From Parambassis ranga (lineage: Eukaryota; Chordata; Actinopteri; Ambassidae), in the NCBI RefSeq assembly GCF_900634625.1, contig NC_041039.1, forward strand, positions 9,729,006 to 9,793,005: a stretch of 64,000 nt of DNA. Direction: 5' to 3'. Shown piece by piece: positions 26,101 to 38,825 of this stretch. The notes beneath the pieces were generated by a model. It ran no database searches and had not been told where the DNA came from. It worked only from the letters and a program-made list of their open reading frames with translations. Both the position numbers and the translations under genes were made by a program. How positions within the stretch are numbered: position 1 is the first letter of the stretch; each line of letters begins with the position of its first letter.

Positions 26101-29100
26101 TCTTATCACCATCCCTTCCTGCCTCCTCTGTTTTTCTGGCTTTATTGCCCATATGTATCCTGCCTTGGCCATATGATGAAGGTTGCTTATGTATGAGCAT
26201 GTGTTGGGCTTATACCAAACTGTGAAGATGTTATTATGCCTATGATCATGCATAGGAATGACCGCTGGGCTGTAAACACAGCTCTGCAATGCAGGGCCTC
26301 ATTCATGCAGGTTCATGGGAGGCTGTGTATTTCATTTTTAAAACTCTGATCCAATTCAAGTGAGGAGCACTGACTGTTCCAGCTCCACTGGTGCCCAACA
26401 GGTCCCTCAAGGGGCCTCGGAACAGAATTTGGCGAGATGGAGGTCTGCCCCTCATTTTGGCAGATGGACACATCACACTTCACTATGTGTGAAAGGCTGA
26501 ATTAAAAGTATGGTTGGCTTGTTGGAGAGGGCCAAAAGACGAGAGAGAATTGCCATGAGCAATTAAGAAGCTCTGAGTCAGTGTGCTATTTCTGCTCCCT
26601 TTTCACAGAATAGTCATTAGTCAATAGACTCATGGTGTGAAAACTGAAAGATAAATAGCAAGATAAGCATGTAGCGAGGGAGTTGCACAGAAGATAGACA
26701 GACTCATTTCCAACACTTTCATCATAATAAATAATAAATATTCCTGAAATCTGAACTGCACAAGACAGGACAGTATATCTGTTGGCAAGAATGCATGTGT
26801 GGACATGTTTACATGGCAAACTTTGACATGATTTCCCTGCTCTGGTGATTTGTTTCCTCTCACCATGCCTACTGAGATCATCTTCATATTAAAATTAGTC
26901 AAGTTGTCCTACAAAACCCCCACTTACCTCCTACACCATGGGTTGTTCTGTGTTAATATTTTAGCCCCATTTTTGTTATTGCTCACATCCTGGTATGTCT
27001 GTGATTGCAGGGATAGAGGAGTGGATTTGAATAACATGACATATGGGTGTGAATATTAATGTGCTGTAAAAGTGCTCTGAATAGGATTTAAATCATTCAG
27101 AGAATTCTGCTGTCTAAGGTTTTTGAATTTGCTGCAGCACTGGTATATTTTCTGTTAAAGACTCTGGTTTGCCAGTGACAGCTTGCGAGGGTGATGTTCT
27201 GCTCTACTCAAAAAGACAAAAGATAATTACAGCTTCTTAGTTGTTTGTCTTCTTGAAGTGTTTTGGAGAGCATCATGATGACCTTTAAGATATGAAATCA
27301 CTTATTTTTTTATCATAATTTATCCTATCAGATATTTGTATGAAAATAGCTCACAGGTGTATGAATCCGTGAGTTACAGCCAAGTTTTGTGATGGTGAAT
27401 GAGAATAGACACATTTTAATTCCCTCAAAGCTTTCCTTAGATATCTATTTAATTGCAGATGCATGCACGCACATACTGAAAAATGAAGGATGTAATGCCT
27501 CTGGCCTTTTGTCATAACTGGCATTGAGGTACATAAGTAAAATTAATAAAAAGGATGCTATGTGATTGATTTTTAGTGTAATGCCCACTTTAATTAAAAG
27601 GATGTAAAAGCAACAGTAACTAAATTGATCTCTACTAAAGTACGACCCTGTCAAATTCGCAAAATCATCCTCTTTTTCTATAATGTCATTTGTTCATGTG
27701 TGTTAGTCTTAACAGTTTTTCAGCCATCCGTGCATTTTGTGAAGCTGCATGCTACATGGTCATGTCATTGAGCGTGATTCTGATAGAAATGATTCCTGCC
27801 AAGTATTTTTTCAAAGCGTTCAAGGACGACTGCACAGATGTTTCTGTTAAATCACACGGCACATCAGGTTAAATAGACACTTGCTAAACATTACCCATGA
27901 CAAGCTTATGAACTGGACAAGCCTAGACTTTCTTTAACTTCTCCTCTGATTAATCTAGTCAGGTCATTTATGGTGATGTTTCCAAGTGCTGCACTGCAGC
28001 AACAGTGTGTTTATGAGGTCACGGCAAACCCATGTGCTTGTTGAGTCACTGCTAAGTTTTGGATGGTCTTTATGCATCTGAAAGTACACAGGGGATGATC
28101 TTAATTTTAAATTAAAGGCTTGTCAAGAATGATTAAAGTCTGAAAGACTTGCTTCAATCTAAAAAAACATTTTACACAAAGGCATCTACATCTCTAGTTA
28201 TTCTTATAAAATAAACACTGCATCACATTATAATCTTCAGTAGAGTTTTTTGAATGCCCCACATCCATTTCAGACACCAGTTTATCCCTTTTAAACAGGG
28301 CCCAATGAACAGAAATGCACTGCAGTAGACAGCACAAATCAAGTAGATAAGTTAAAAAATTAAAAATGGAATAAACACACCAGAGTGTGCACCTTCCTCC
28401 TGGCAAAAAGCCTCAGTGGCAGAAATCAGAGAGAGTATAAAAGAACAATAACAGAAAAATAGTCTACTGAGGCATTTTACATGACAAATGTTAATGAGAG
28501 CTTCTGGATGGGAGGAGGTACTATATATTATATAGGGGTCTACGATGCGATGTATGAACACAGAACATTTCTATGCAAATAAAATATTTAGATTACATCA
28601 ATCTTTTGGATTGAGATGGTTGCACACAAAGCTCAGCCCCTTACCACTCAAAGAAAAAAAGATCAGAGACAGGCCTTTTCAGCCTTAACTACAGCTGAAG
28701 TTCCATTCAGGTGTGAACGTTACGGCTGTGTGCCGTTAAGCCTTCATCTCCAGCAGCCGCGGGACATCGTCCTGGAGTTTTCTCCAGTGTGACAACAAAG
28801 GACTATTGTGGGATTTAATGTGAAATTGAATGTTGTCTTTGACATCGAGCTCAGTTAGTAGGTATGAGAGATAAAACAAGGGAATCACCCAGCAGGCATT
28901 AAGCAATGATTTTCTCATCTATCACCATGAGAGATCAGTTTCATTCCAACTGGTGCTGCGAGGAGGAAATAAGTGTGCAATCATCTCAGAGGTCTTTCTC
29001 TCGCTTTACAAAACATTTTTGTTGATGTCTGGAATAGACAAGATATATGAATGGATGTTTGTGATGTTTACACAGTGGCCTTCTTCTGGTCTGGAGGACA

Positions 29101-30118
29101 TGTGGAGACAAAGACGTGTCATCTGCAGTGATGGACAGCTTGTGAGATCCTTCTATCACAGGTAAGAGGAGCTCTTTGAGTGATTCTTTTACTTCTGACT
29201 GACCTAACTGGTTGCAGACTTGGTTGTTGCAATGGATTCTGGGAAACACATCCTTGATGATGTAACATACCACTGCTTCAGCCTTTTTCTTCCATGGCTA
29301 TGTGGATATGAAATGTTAAGATAATGGGGTTGACGGTTTGGGAAATTGTGTGTGATCTTTTTTGCTTTCTTTGCAATGTAGGGTAGTTTATTCTCTGTCC
29401 TAACAGGGTCTGTTGGCAGGGTGATGTTACAGCGTGTAGCTGGAGTTAGCTGAAATGTGTGGAGCAGTCTGGGCAGTGTTTCTCTTAAAGCTGTGTCGTT
29501 GTCATGTGCATTCTGTTGGTGAAAAGTTACTTTTTCCCACCTTGACTATAAAGGCAAAGAATAAACTTTTAAGGTGTTATATTTTCGTAAAAGTAAGAAG
29601 GGCAAATTTGGAGTAGTATTTCTTGGTTGCAGTAAAATTAGTAAAGAAACATCACAAGTTACATTAGTCACACAATAAATACAACTTCCTCTTCCTCACC
29701 TTTTTTTTTAAATTGGAGAAAGCAGTTTCAGTTTGATGGTGTGAATTAGGGTTACACTAATACATGTTTTTTCTGTGAGTGCTAAATTATATCAAATTTA
29801 TAGACTGTTTAGTTACAGAGAGAAATTCCTAAATACTTGCTAAGGAATGTACAGGTACAAAATGATCTATGTCCACAATATGTTTCCATGACCACTGTTT
29901 GGAAAATATAACTGAAATCTGATGGTTCTAGTTTGGTGCCCTTAGTTGAAGACAGACATATCTTTTTAGACTAAGTGCAATGGGTAGGGATATTTGCTTT
30001 TTATGGTATAATCTTATTCTTATTAAGTCATCAGCACTGACATATTTTAATGTTCATTTGATTCATTTCTTCTTTGTTTCATAGGGGTTTCAGATAACAA
30101 TGATTCTGTTGTTAGATT
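17191..30118. other. Gene desert
   Basis: Nothing convincing except the hAT-like end at 18926. The 105-codon frame at 24457-24774 and the overlapping minus-strand frames at 19851-20083 have mixed composition but no recognised domain. Confidence 0.55.
18926..18965 (+). repeat. Possible hAT-like element terminus
   Basis: CAGGGATGTCAAAGTCTATT followed by TCTGACAGGGCCACACTGA resembles the CAGGGGTGTCAAACTC...GGGCCACAT start of hAT-type fish repeats recalled from memory. No matching inverted terminus was found, so only one end, or chance similarity, is present. Confidence 0.3.
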
Positions 30119-30230
30119 TGACCAGCAGTCTAGACCCCAAAAATATTCACCTTACAAAGACATAACAAGGAGAAGAGCAGCATATGCTCACATCTGACAG
30201 GCTGGACCCACAATATGTTTCAATTAACTG
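30119..30230 (+). repeat. Fragment of a common fish interspersed repeat
   Basis: The run GACCAGCAGTCTAGACCCC, then AAATATTCACCTTAC, AGAAGAGCAGCATATGCTCA and CATCTGACAGGCTGGACCC parallels the middle of a repeat seen very often in percomorph fish. That repeat has GACCAACAGTCCAAAACCC, AGATATTCAGTTTAC, AAAGCAGCAAATCCTCACA and GAGAAGCTGGAACC. The flanking ATTAATCG-rich ends are not recognisable here, so only the core survives. The assignment is from memory; the superfamily is not certain. Confidence 0.5.
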
Positions 30231-31478
30231 ATTGGTTTGGACCTGTTTATGACACTAGACTGCCAGGGTGCTCTTGGTCTAGAGGCAAATGCATTTAACA
30301 TTAAGCTCTATTTAAATGCATATACCTGTATGTGAGGAGAAGCATTTGAAGTCTGTTTTGGTGTTTATCGCAGTCTGATGGAGAAATTCATCCTTTAAAT
30401 AGTTTCTGAAGCCTCTAAAGTCGGTCTTTTTTCTGGACTTCGACATTGCTATGGTTACAGGCAGTGTTCACAGCCATATGGAGCTGCTTAAGGGTAAATA
30501 CTCAATTTGCTTCTTCATACACAAAGTCGCACTTTCACTCAACTGAGCTGTACTGCACAAATTCATATTCAGTCACTCAGTAATTATTGTTTTCAGTCCC
30601 AAACATTGAGAGTACGATCACAGTGTATGAGTCAGCTGAGCTGATTCTGTGTAATGATACAATGATTGCTCTGTGGCTGTTCATGGGACGATTGCTAATG
30701 CAACACAAAAGATAAAAGAAATTGAGCATATTGGAATGAAAAACAAGACCGTCGCATAAATACAGTGGCCAAGTCTGATGAAACAGTGTGAGTATTGACA
30801 GTGTGTGAGTGAACTAGGAGACATTTCAAAGGGCAGATTTCAAAAGGTGTTTCAAAATGTTGTATTGGCTCATTGTTTGCATCACACCCAGGAATTGGTA
30901 TGCTCTAAATGCTTACTAACTTACTATCCGCATAGACCATGTGTATGTGACTTTCTCCTGCCATTTATGTCTGTGTGACACCCCTTGTCACTTCTGTTCA
31001 GTCTCCTCTGCTACTCCTCTTATATTCTAATTGTTCTTGACTCCAATTTCTGTATAACTGCACTGATGCACTGATTGAGGAAATTGTTGAAAAGAAAATG
31101 TCACTTTATACTTTGAACTCCTTTCAAGAACCCTTTCTGAAATCTGAGCAGAAGGGTAGTATTGGTAATCGGAGTGAAATGCAAGGATTAAAGCCATTAA
31201 GGCATTACCGAGCATACAGCAAAGGCTGTTCATGTTAAGCCAGTCATTCATCAGCTTGCCTGGAAGGAAGAGTAGAAAAAACTTTGGCTGAAATCTTGCC
31301 TGGAAGCATCCCCTGAATCACTATTGATAGTGCAGGAATTAATTTTTGATTTAAATTTTAGAGGGCAGTCAGTTCATTATAGGTTCTCCTTTTAGGCAAA
31401 ATGTCATCAGTTGAGTGAGTGCGGTTTCTAGCACACTGTTGATGAGGAAATGCAGTTACCCTGATCTATTAGGGATCC

Positions 31479-31513
<35 letters not shown>

Positions 31514-32039
31514 TTATTTTGACTCACTTCTCTAGCTGCAGTGCAGCACTCTGCAACCAGGGCAATGTACCTGGCAGTATCTGGATCCATACACAAACTT
31601 GCCTTTAGCAAAACCTGTGATTTAATTGGCCAAAGTGTAAATACTTGTGAGTGAACAATTAAGTGTGAAATAACCAAATGGCAATTCAATATCTGAATAT
31701 AGTGTCTGTAGACATCCATGTCTTTCTTATCAGTACCATTGCAAATCTTGTCAAATTATAGTTTTTGCACAGCTGTGATGTACCTACATTTACTGTAATA
31801 GTAAAGACTGGTAGGAAACACATTATACCACTTGCATGGATGAGCCTGAAATGAGATTGTAAGCAGTATGCCACAACCAAAGCTACTGTACAGTACGCCA
31901 TGTAATTTATCAATCTAGAACAATTGATCTGCGTGCTTCAGAGCTGGCACTCCACACATGAAACATCCGGCATAATCACGTCTCTGCTGTCTGCCCTGTA
32001 TGCATGCATCCCATAATATTAAACCTACTCTTTATATCT
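30231..32039. other. Gene desert segment
   Basis: Holds the TA microsatellite at 31482-31512; otherwise nothing recognised. Confidence 0.6.
31482..31512. repeat. (TA)n microsatellite
   Basis: About 15 uninterrupted TA units. Confidence 0.95.
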
Positions 32040-32570
32040 GTGTATTTTCACCGGCTCTGTCTAACTCTGCTTCTGACCTACAAGATATTACTTGTCTCTG
32101 CTTCTATGTGTGACTTATTGACTGGCTCCCTGTAAGCCCAACTGCACTGTTCACTCTCAGGTTGCAGGACTGCAAGGAAATCTATATATCAGAAAGAAAA
32201 CAGGTGGGGGCAGAATCCTTTCCTGTAGGGCCTCCTACCTCTGGAACAAGCTCTTGTCCTTGTCAGTGATTCAGACTCGACAGTTTTCAAATCCACACTC
32301 TAGACCTGAAATTCAGCACAGCTTGCAACCAGCTTGTGCTTCACTTTCCTCTCCTGCCGACCCTGTTGGTATTGTTGCCTGACTGGATGTGATTAGTGGA
32401 TATGCTGGTGTGTGTGTGTGCACACATAGGCACTTGCCATAGCTTCTGCCTGTCTTTACTGCAGCTGCATTTGTCCTATTTTACTCTATCTCCTGAATTT
32501 ATATTTAAATGTGAATTCTTATTGCCTTTTTTTCAGACCCTAGCTGTGCTCTATAAATATTAACATGACT
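32040..32570 (+). mobile_element. 3' end of an L2/CR1-like LINE, inactive
   Basis: Conceptual translation over two frames gives LLTYKILLVSAS (near 32077-32112), then CDLLTGSL and, after shifts, KTGGGRILSCRASYLWNKLL (near 32199-32257). This follows the order of the conserved C-terminal tail of L2/CR1-type reverse transcriptases (LLTYKxLxGLAP, YLSDLL, KTxGxRAFSxxAPxLWNxLP). A 3' untranslated tail ends near 32565 with CTGTGCTCTATAAATA. Stops and frameshifts show that it is dead. The 5' truncation is usual for LINE insertions. No poly-A or target duplication was identified. Confidence 0.7.
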
Positions 32571-32971
32571 AGACAGATGGTTTCCTTTTTAATCACATCA
32601 CCCACAGTTAGCAGAAATTCTGGGGGAACTCCTTTACTTATGTGCTGGTGGTATTTTTCAGCCCTACAGAAAGAAAAAAAAATAACGATGCGAGTCATAT
32701 CAATAATGTAAAAATTCACCCTCCTCTCTATGTAGATAATAAACAAGATTTTAGGCTGGACTGCATACTGTTTGTGCTTGTCGAGGTCTATGGGGTTTGA
32801 CTTGGAACCAGCCTCAGGTGGCCATTTCAGGAACTGCCATTAGGATTTAATGTTTCTTGGCAAACAGCAGTTTGCACATCAGAGCTTAACAACCATTAAC
32901 TACATCATCAAGGAAAAGACAAAATTTGTCTTTTTCTTTATATATTATTCATTTATCAAATAGTGATCAAT

Positions 32972-32997
32972 TTATCTCTTGATTAATCAAGAGATAA
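32972..32997. repeat. 26-bp perfect palindrome
   Basis: TTATCTCTTGATT (32972-32984) is followed directly by its exact reverse complement (32985-32997). It contains ATTAATCAAG, reminiscent of ATTAATCG-rich termini of a common fish repeat, but no body was identified. Confidence 0.95.
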
Positions 32998-34149
32998 CCA
33001 TACTAATTTATTTTCCTTTTAGAACCACTTGATTAGTGGAAGAGTAAATATATTTTTTGACCAAGATTTTCTTGGGTCACTTGTGTTCATGTTATTAGCA
33101 TTTAGCCAAGTATTTGTCAGTGGCATCCCGAAGAGTGAAATTATGGTTATTGTACATGAATAATGATGAATCACTACTGTAATTTGATGTAATCTAAAAA
33201 CATGGTTCAGTTAAATAAAATGTTTTTTTCAGAACTATGATTTCATGTTTACTCGATTCTCCTTTATGTATTTTACACAAGACGGTAAGGAAGCTCATTT
33301 TAAGGTGCGTGCTTGTAAGATGACACTTTTTCCAAAGAAATCAGGTAAAATACATATATACATACACAAGATGTGTAAAATGTACACACCTTTAAATTCA
33401 TGAAACCTTTGCTGTGCCATCATATGGTTCCCGGAATAGTCATGAGATAGATTTCCATATTTTGCACTCCAGCTGGTGTCTTTTCTTTTCAATCACTGGC
33501 AGCTCTTCTTGGCTGCTTCAGAAGAACGCCTGTGTTCTGCTGTAATCCCAAACCACAAATCCCTGTAGACGCTTGCTGCTGCTAGGCCACCACGATGAGC
33601 TTGCAGTCCACGAAGTCCAGGGAAATCCAGAGCTCTCAATTAAATGTATGGATGCTGCAGTGCATGTGTGGTGACAATTGTGCAGTGGCGACTTGTCTGA
33701 ATGTGCTCCGCTTTGTGTGTGTGTGGGTGTCCTGTGGCTAAGAATACCCAGTTATCTGCCTTAAGGGAATAACTGGTCTAAAATGTATTTAAAGGACATA
33801 TTTTGTACTTTTGTTTAAAATATCCTAAAATGACCTGGTATGATTGAGGGTATGATTTAAAAAAAAATATGCATTTAATTTTTCTTTATATAACCATAAG
33901 AAAGGGACTCAAGTGAAACACATTTTGTACTCATTATATTGAAGCTGTGAAAACTGTTTTTTTTTTCCAAAGTAAAAGGGGAACATTTTTGCATTAATTT
34001 TATAAGTGATGAAATAGCATGGCTAATATGAAAAAGTTTTCCCACTCTGCTCTCATTGCATCATTGAATATCCCCGTCTTAAGCTAGAAAGATGATAATT
34101 AGTCTTTGGTGCTGCACAACTCAGTCAAATGTCTGCATTAGGATGAAGA

Positions 34150-34330
34150 TGTGGTGCTGGACGTCTCAAACCCACAGCAGACCTTCACTCGGGAGTCTGG
34201 GTTCATATCTCTATCATGGCCTCATTCATTTAGTACATTTTTTGTACTGAAGTCCTTCTTTGGCATTGCAATGGATGGTTCCATTTGTTCCCTGCACACT
34301 GTTTGGTTTAGGCATTTTAAAAAGAAGAGT
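34150..34330 (+). repeat. Possible tRNA-like short repeat, diverged
   Basis: CTTCACTCGGGAGTCTGGGT runs into a box-B-like GGTTCATATC (34200-34209), and ATGGTTCCATTTGTTCCCTG follows. This resembles a dispersed fish repeat with a tRNA-like promoter. Box A is not clear, and the recall is less certain than for 16983-17190. Confidence 0.3.
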
Positions 34331-37300
34331 AAGGTTGTAGATTGTGGTGCCCACCAAAATGATTTGTGTCACTCTACACAAAATAATACATTAATTATCA
34401 TCAGTCTTTTACTGAAAAAATCTGCTGCAGGCACAAAACACAATTCCATTTCACATACATTAGTTTGAAGTTTGTGTTGACTGGCATAAAAAAATGAATG
34501 AAGGTCTTCCTTTAGAATCTCACCTTGATAATGTTACTTCTGAATTATCTGTGTGAGGAAAATTACAAAACTATAGCTTTTGCCTCAGTAATTGATGATG
34601 CTCTTACAGATGGGGTGGAAGGTGAGTGTATAAGCCAGTGTCTTTGTATTTTTTTTAGTGATGCAAGATTTCAGAGAGAATTAACAAAAGTGACTTAAAG
34701 GTACCTGGTTACACAAAAATACCCCTAAAATAAATGTACCTGTGAGTGTTTTTAACTTACAAGAGGTGGAAATGAATCAATCAAAATGTTGGAGGTTACA
34801 ATAGGATCACACTCCAAATTGGATAGCACTAGATACTGTCCAAATAGTTGTAATTGCATATTGTGGGCAGATGTCAGTGAGACACATGCAGATAGGACAC
34901 TGCAGGCACTTGGGGGGTTGTGGTAAGTCTGATAATTATGCACTCAGAAAAGGATGTTTTTTATGGTTCAGTGAGAGGCTTGTCTGTCAGCAGTGAAAAA
35001 GATGCTGCTGGCTTTACAGGATTTCTTGTCCAATCTGAGAAAACATCTACCTCATTGAAGACAAATTTATAGTTTCTCTGACTGCCGTGTTTCATTGTTC
35101 TCAGCTAGCTGTGTAGAGTATCAGCAAATACCATTTCTGGTAAATTCATCAGCTGAGGATAAATGGCTCTGGTAAAATTATTGAAAGTAAAAAACAATTC
35201 TGAATTATGAGGTATTTTTGAGGTAAAGAACATTTGTTATGGTTTAGTTTAACACTTGTTTCTTTTTTGGCTGCTTAAGAAATGTATAAGTAAAACAAAG
35301 TAAACAAATTCAGTCAGAACTGTTAAGTTGCCGTAAAAAAAAAACCATCCTTTCTCATAGGAAAACCGCCGCTTTAATATTGCTCACGCTGCTATCAAAG
35401 TTCATGCTGAGGTGGATATCAATTAGGTGAGCCAACCATGTAATCGTTTTCCACCCTGTTACCTTTAGCTGTGGTATTTGTGATGTTCAGACAATGCTAC
35501 TGTCGCCCTTCTTTTTCTGCCGTCTTGTGTCAACACCTCCACACATACATGCACTTTATTACAATAACGAGGAAAAATATCATCTGTGTAATTCATTTAG
35601 GACACATGAGCTGCCGCTCATCGTCATTTCATTAACTTAAGCAGCACGCTGGGCAAGACAGACACCGGGTCATTACCAAGGCACTATTACCACCATTACA
35701 ATAAAATCAGATACATGAGAACAAATTACTTTGTTCCTCAGTCTAAATGACTGTCTGGTCTGCAGTGACTGCTGCCTGACCTGCCATTCCTCTCACGTAA
35801 CAGGAAAAGGTTGCATGCTCCTCTTGCTCTTGGCAATTTGAATAATTCAGTCAGATGTGTGGATGCGATTGGTCCTGCGACCTGCGTCTGTGCGGTCTAC
35901 CACACTGTATGCGCTGAGCAGATAAGAACGTGAATCACAGACGAGCGATACCTCAGGGAGGCATGCGGAGTGGTGCAGGAAAAGGGTGGTGGTGGTGGGG
36001 GGGCCCAGGGTCAACTACCTTCCTAAGAATGACAACTCATGCCAAGGAGATGTGGGAGACTTACAAGATAAGAGTGAGTTTTTGATAGGTTGAGTTTTGA
36101 GAGAATATGATAAGCAGGGATTTGAATGTTTCCTGCTTCTATCTGGCTTGAATAGGAGTGAGACGTTGAAAAGGAAATGAAACTAATTCTAAACGGAGCC
36201 ATAATAAATCTGACCCACATGAGTGCAAAAACAGGGGATCATCAGAGAATCTGTCATTTTACAGCCATGATTACTTTCACCATCAAGATGCCTCACCTCC
36301 TTTTTCCTCAACCAACGAGGAGAATTCTTTAATTTCAAATATTTGTATTAAATTTAGCCTCACAGATCCACAGCTAAGTCTGTGACATAAATATGAGCAG
36401 GCACCTAATTTGGGTCATAACTGATTTTTTGTCTGTTTTGTTCTCCAGCTGTCTTCAGACTTTTAGCTAAAGACCGCTTCATGTTCTTCTATTTGTAATA
36501 AAAACCACATTTATGTTGGATGATATGTTTCATATTGTAGGCTTTTTTGTAGCACAGCTGTGGTTGTGGTGGTTTTTATTATTATTAATACAGTAATTTA
36601 AATTGCACTAAACAGACAAGCTGAAACCACATAATAGGAAAACACTAGTGTGTTTTTACACTGATAACTGACACTGACATGATAGGAGGAAACATGGAGA
36701 GTCAATATGATAATAATTTAGATGACAAGACACCTTATCATTCAGTATATGTAACGTGACAAGATAGAATTCCAGCACAAAGATAAGAGTGAGACTGTGT
36801 CAGTTGCTGTCATTCATAAAGGCAGTGTCCCACAGAGAAAGGAAAATAAATCCTGACTCGGAGACGGAGTGATGAATGTACCCTCTTTCCATCCTCTCCC
36901 AGTAGCCTCTTTAATATTCTGTCAACATAAGCTATGAAGGGTTACCCATGGAAATAAAGAGGTAGAAAGGGAGATAATTTTACTTGCAGCCTACAGGTCC
37001 AATAATTTGTTTTGTGGTCCTCCTGGGTTCTCATGTACTCTGATGGCAGCACTGCTCAATGCTTCAAGGTTAACATTGAAGTGCTGTTTTCATCCACACA
37101 TTCCTGGAAAGGCAGAGAACCTCAGTCACTAAAAGCTCCTGTGTCTGCCTGCTGCTGCTGCTGTTGTTGCTGTATGTTGGTGTGTGCCATGCAACATCTA
37201 TCAAAAGGGCTCTCTGTTCTCCGAACTGGAAAAGGGAATGTTATTCCACTGCAAACTGTTAGAAACTCGGGCGGTCTCTCTCTAGCCCTAGCATTAGATT

Positions 37301-38783
37301 AAGGTAAATCTCAGGCATGCTATCACCAAGGGTTACCTTAAAGGTCTTCTGTTCGGTACAGTAGGTGTGTGTCATCACAAAATTGATATCTTTTGAAAAA
37401 GAACATTACCATCTGCCGTATGTCATTAGATTTCGACTGAACAGTTTCGCATGTCATAGATCATGCACCCGTGAGCCATCCATTGGCTGTCTGCATGTCG
37501 TTACCACTGGAGGTGACACTGACAAGATTAGAGGGTAAGAAGAAAGCCTCTTACGGTTGCCGACAGTAAACAAGGCCAACCTGAAAAGTGTGGAATTGCT
37601 ATTACACCCTAGTAACAGCAGGTCTCCTTGACAAGTCTGAAATCATGTCTATGTGTAAAGTCTCTTGCTGGAGGTGGTTTGATCATAACAGGGAAAAAAT
37701 GTTCATTGAAAATATGCACAGGAAAAAAAACATGGATGCTTTCAATGAGTATAACATAAGAGTGAAGAATATATCATTATTTATCTTTTTTTTTCATTTC
37801 CCGGCATACATCATAACGGCTGGGTGATCTGAGGGCCTGTTCTGATCCCATTTATGACAAGCTTCTTTTTTTAAAAAAAAGTTCAGTTAGCCAATTCCCA
37901 GTGAATCCAGACTTCTCAGATACACAGTGCTGAGCAAATGAGCTAGCTGCCTGTCATCCCACCTATCAGAGCGACATAGGAGGTAGGTGGGCCCTGTGTC
38001 AGTAGCTTTGTATGTGGCAGTTTGACAGCTGAAAATGCTATTATCAGGGTGTTGTTTTTTTCTTCCATCTGTGCAGTTATCCCCAAGCTTCTCTTCTTAC
38101 CACAATCATCATGTACTTTGAATTGATTATGTTGCCTGGGTGCAGTGAAGTAAAGGGAAGACTGCCTCGTCTCTGTGGGAAATTGCTTTGCCCTCCAGTA
38201 AACTGGGATAAACTCTTAATTTAAGATGAATTAGCATTTGTTTTATTTGTAATGCTACACAAATTCTTTCTTATACTTCAAACGTTCATTTTAAGCTCCT
38301 CCTAATTTAAGTTTGAAATCATTTCTAGATGGTGAGGCAGTGATGAGGCTCAGAAAGTAATTGCCAAAAACCTTTCCTACTCTTAAGAAACTTTCCAGAA
38401 AGTCAAACTTTCATTTTAAATAATGCTAATGTTTTTGAATCAATACTAGTGATGTTTGACAGTGACATTTGTTTAATACAAACAATTCCATATTTAGCTT
38501 AGCAGAAAACGAATGACTCATTTCATACTCTCTCTGCATGCATGCCTTAACGTCAAACGGATTCTTGTCAGGAGAATCCACATACACAGTGTACTATCAA
38601 ACTGATAGACTCAATGTACTCTAGATGGGATACATCAGCTAATGAGCATTGGATAGCTTGGGGCTCTAACGGTCTAATCTTTCACTGATTACAATGATGG
38701 TTCAGCTTTTAAATCCCTCACTGCTTCTCTGTTAATACATAAAATCAAATGTTGAGCTGTAAAAAAGTAATTTACTGCTGGGG

Positions 38784-38787
<4 letters not shown>

Positions 38788-38821
<34 letters not shown>
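38788..38821. repeat. (TA)n microsatellite
   Basis: About 17 uninterrupted TA units. Confidence 0.95.
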
Positions 38822-38825
<4 letters not shown>

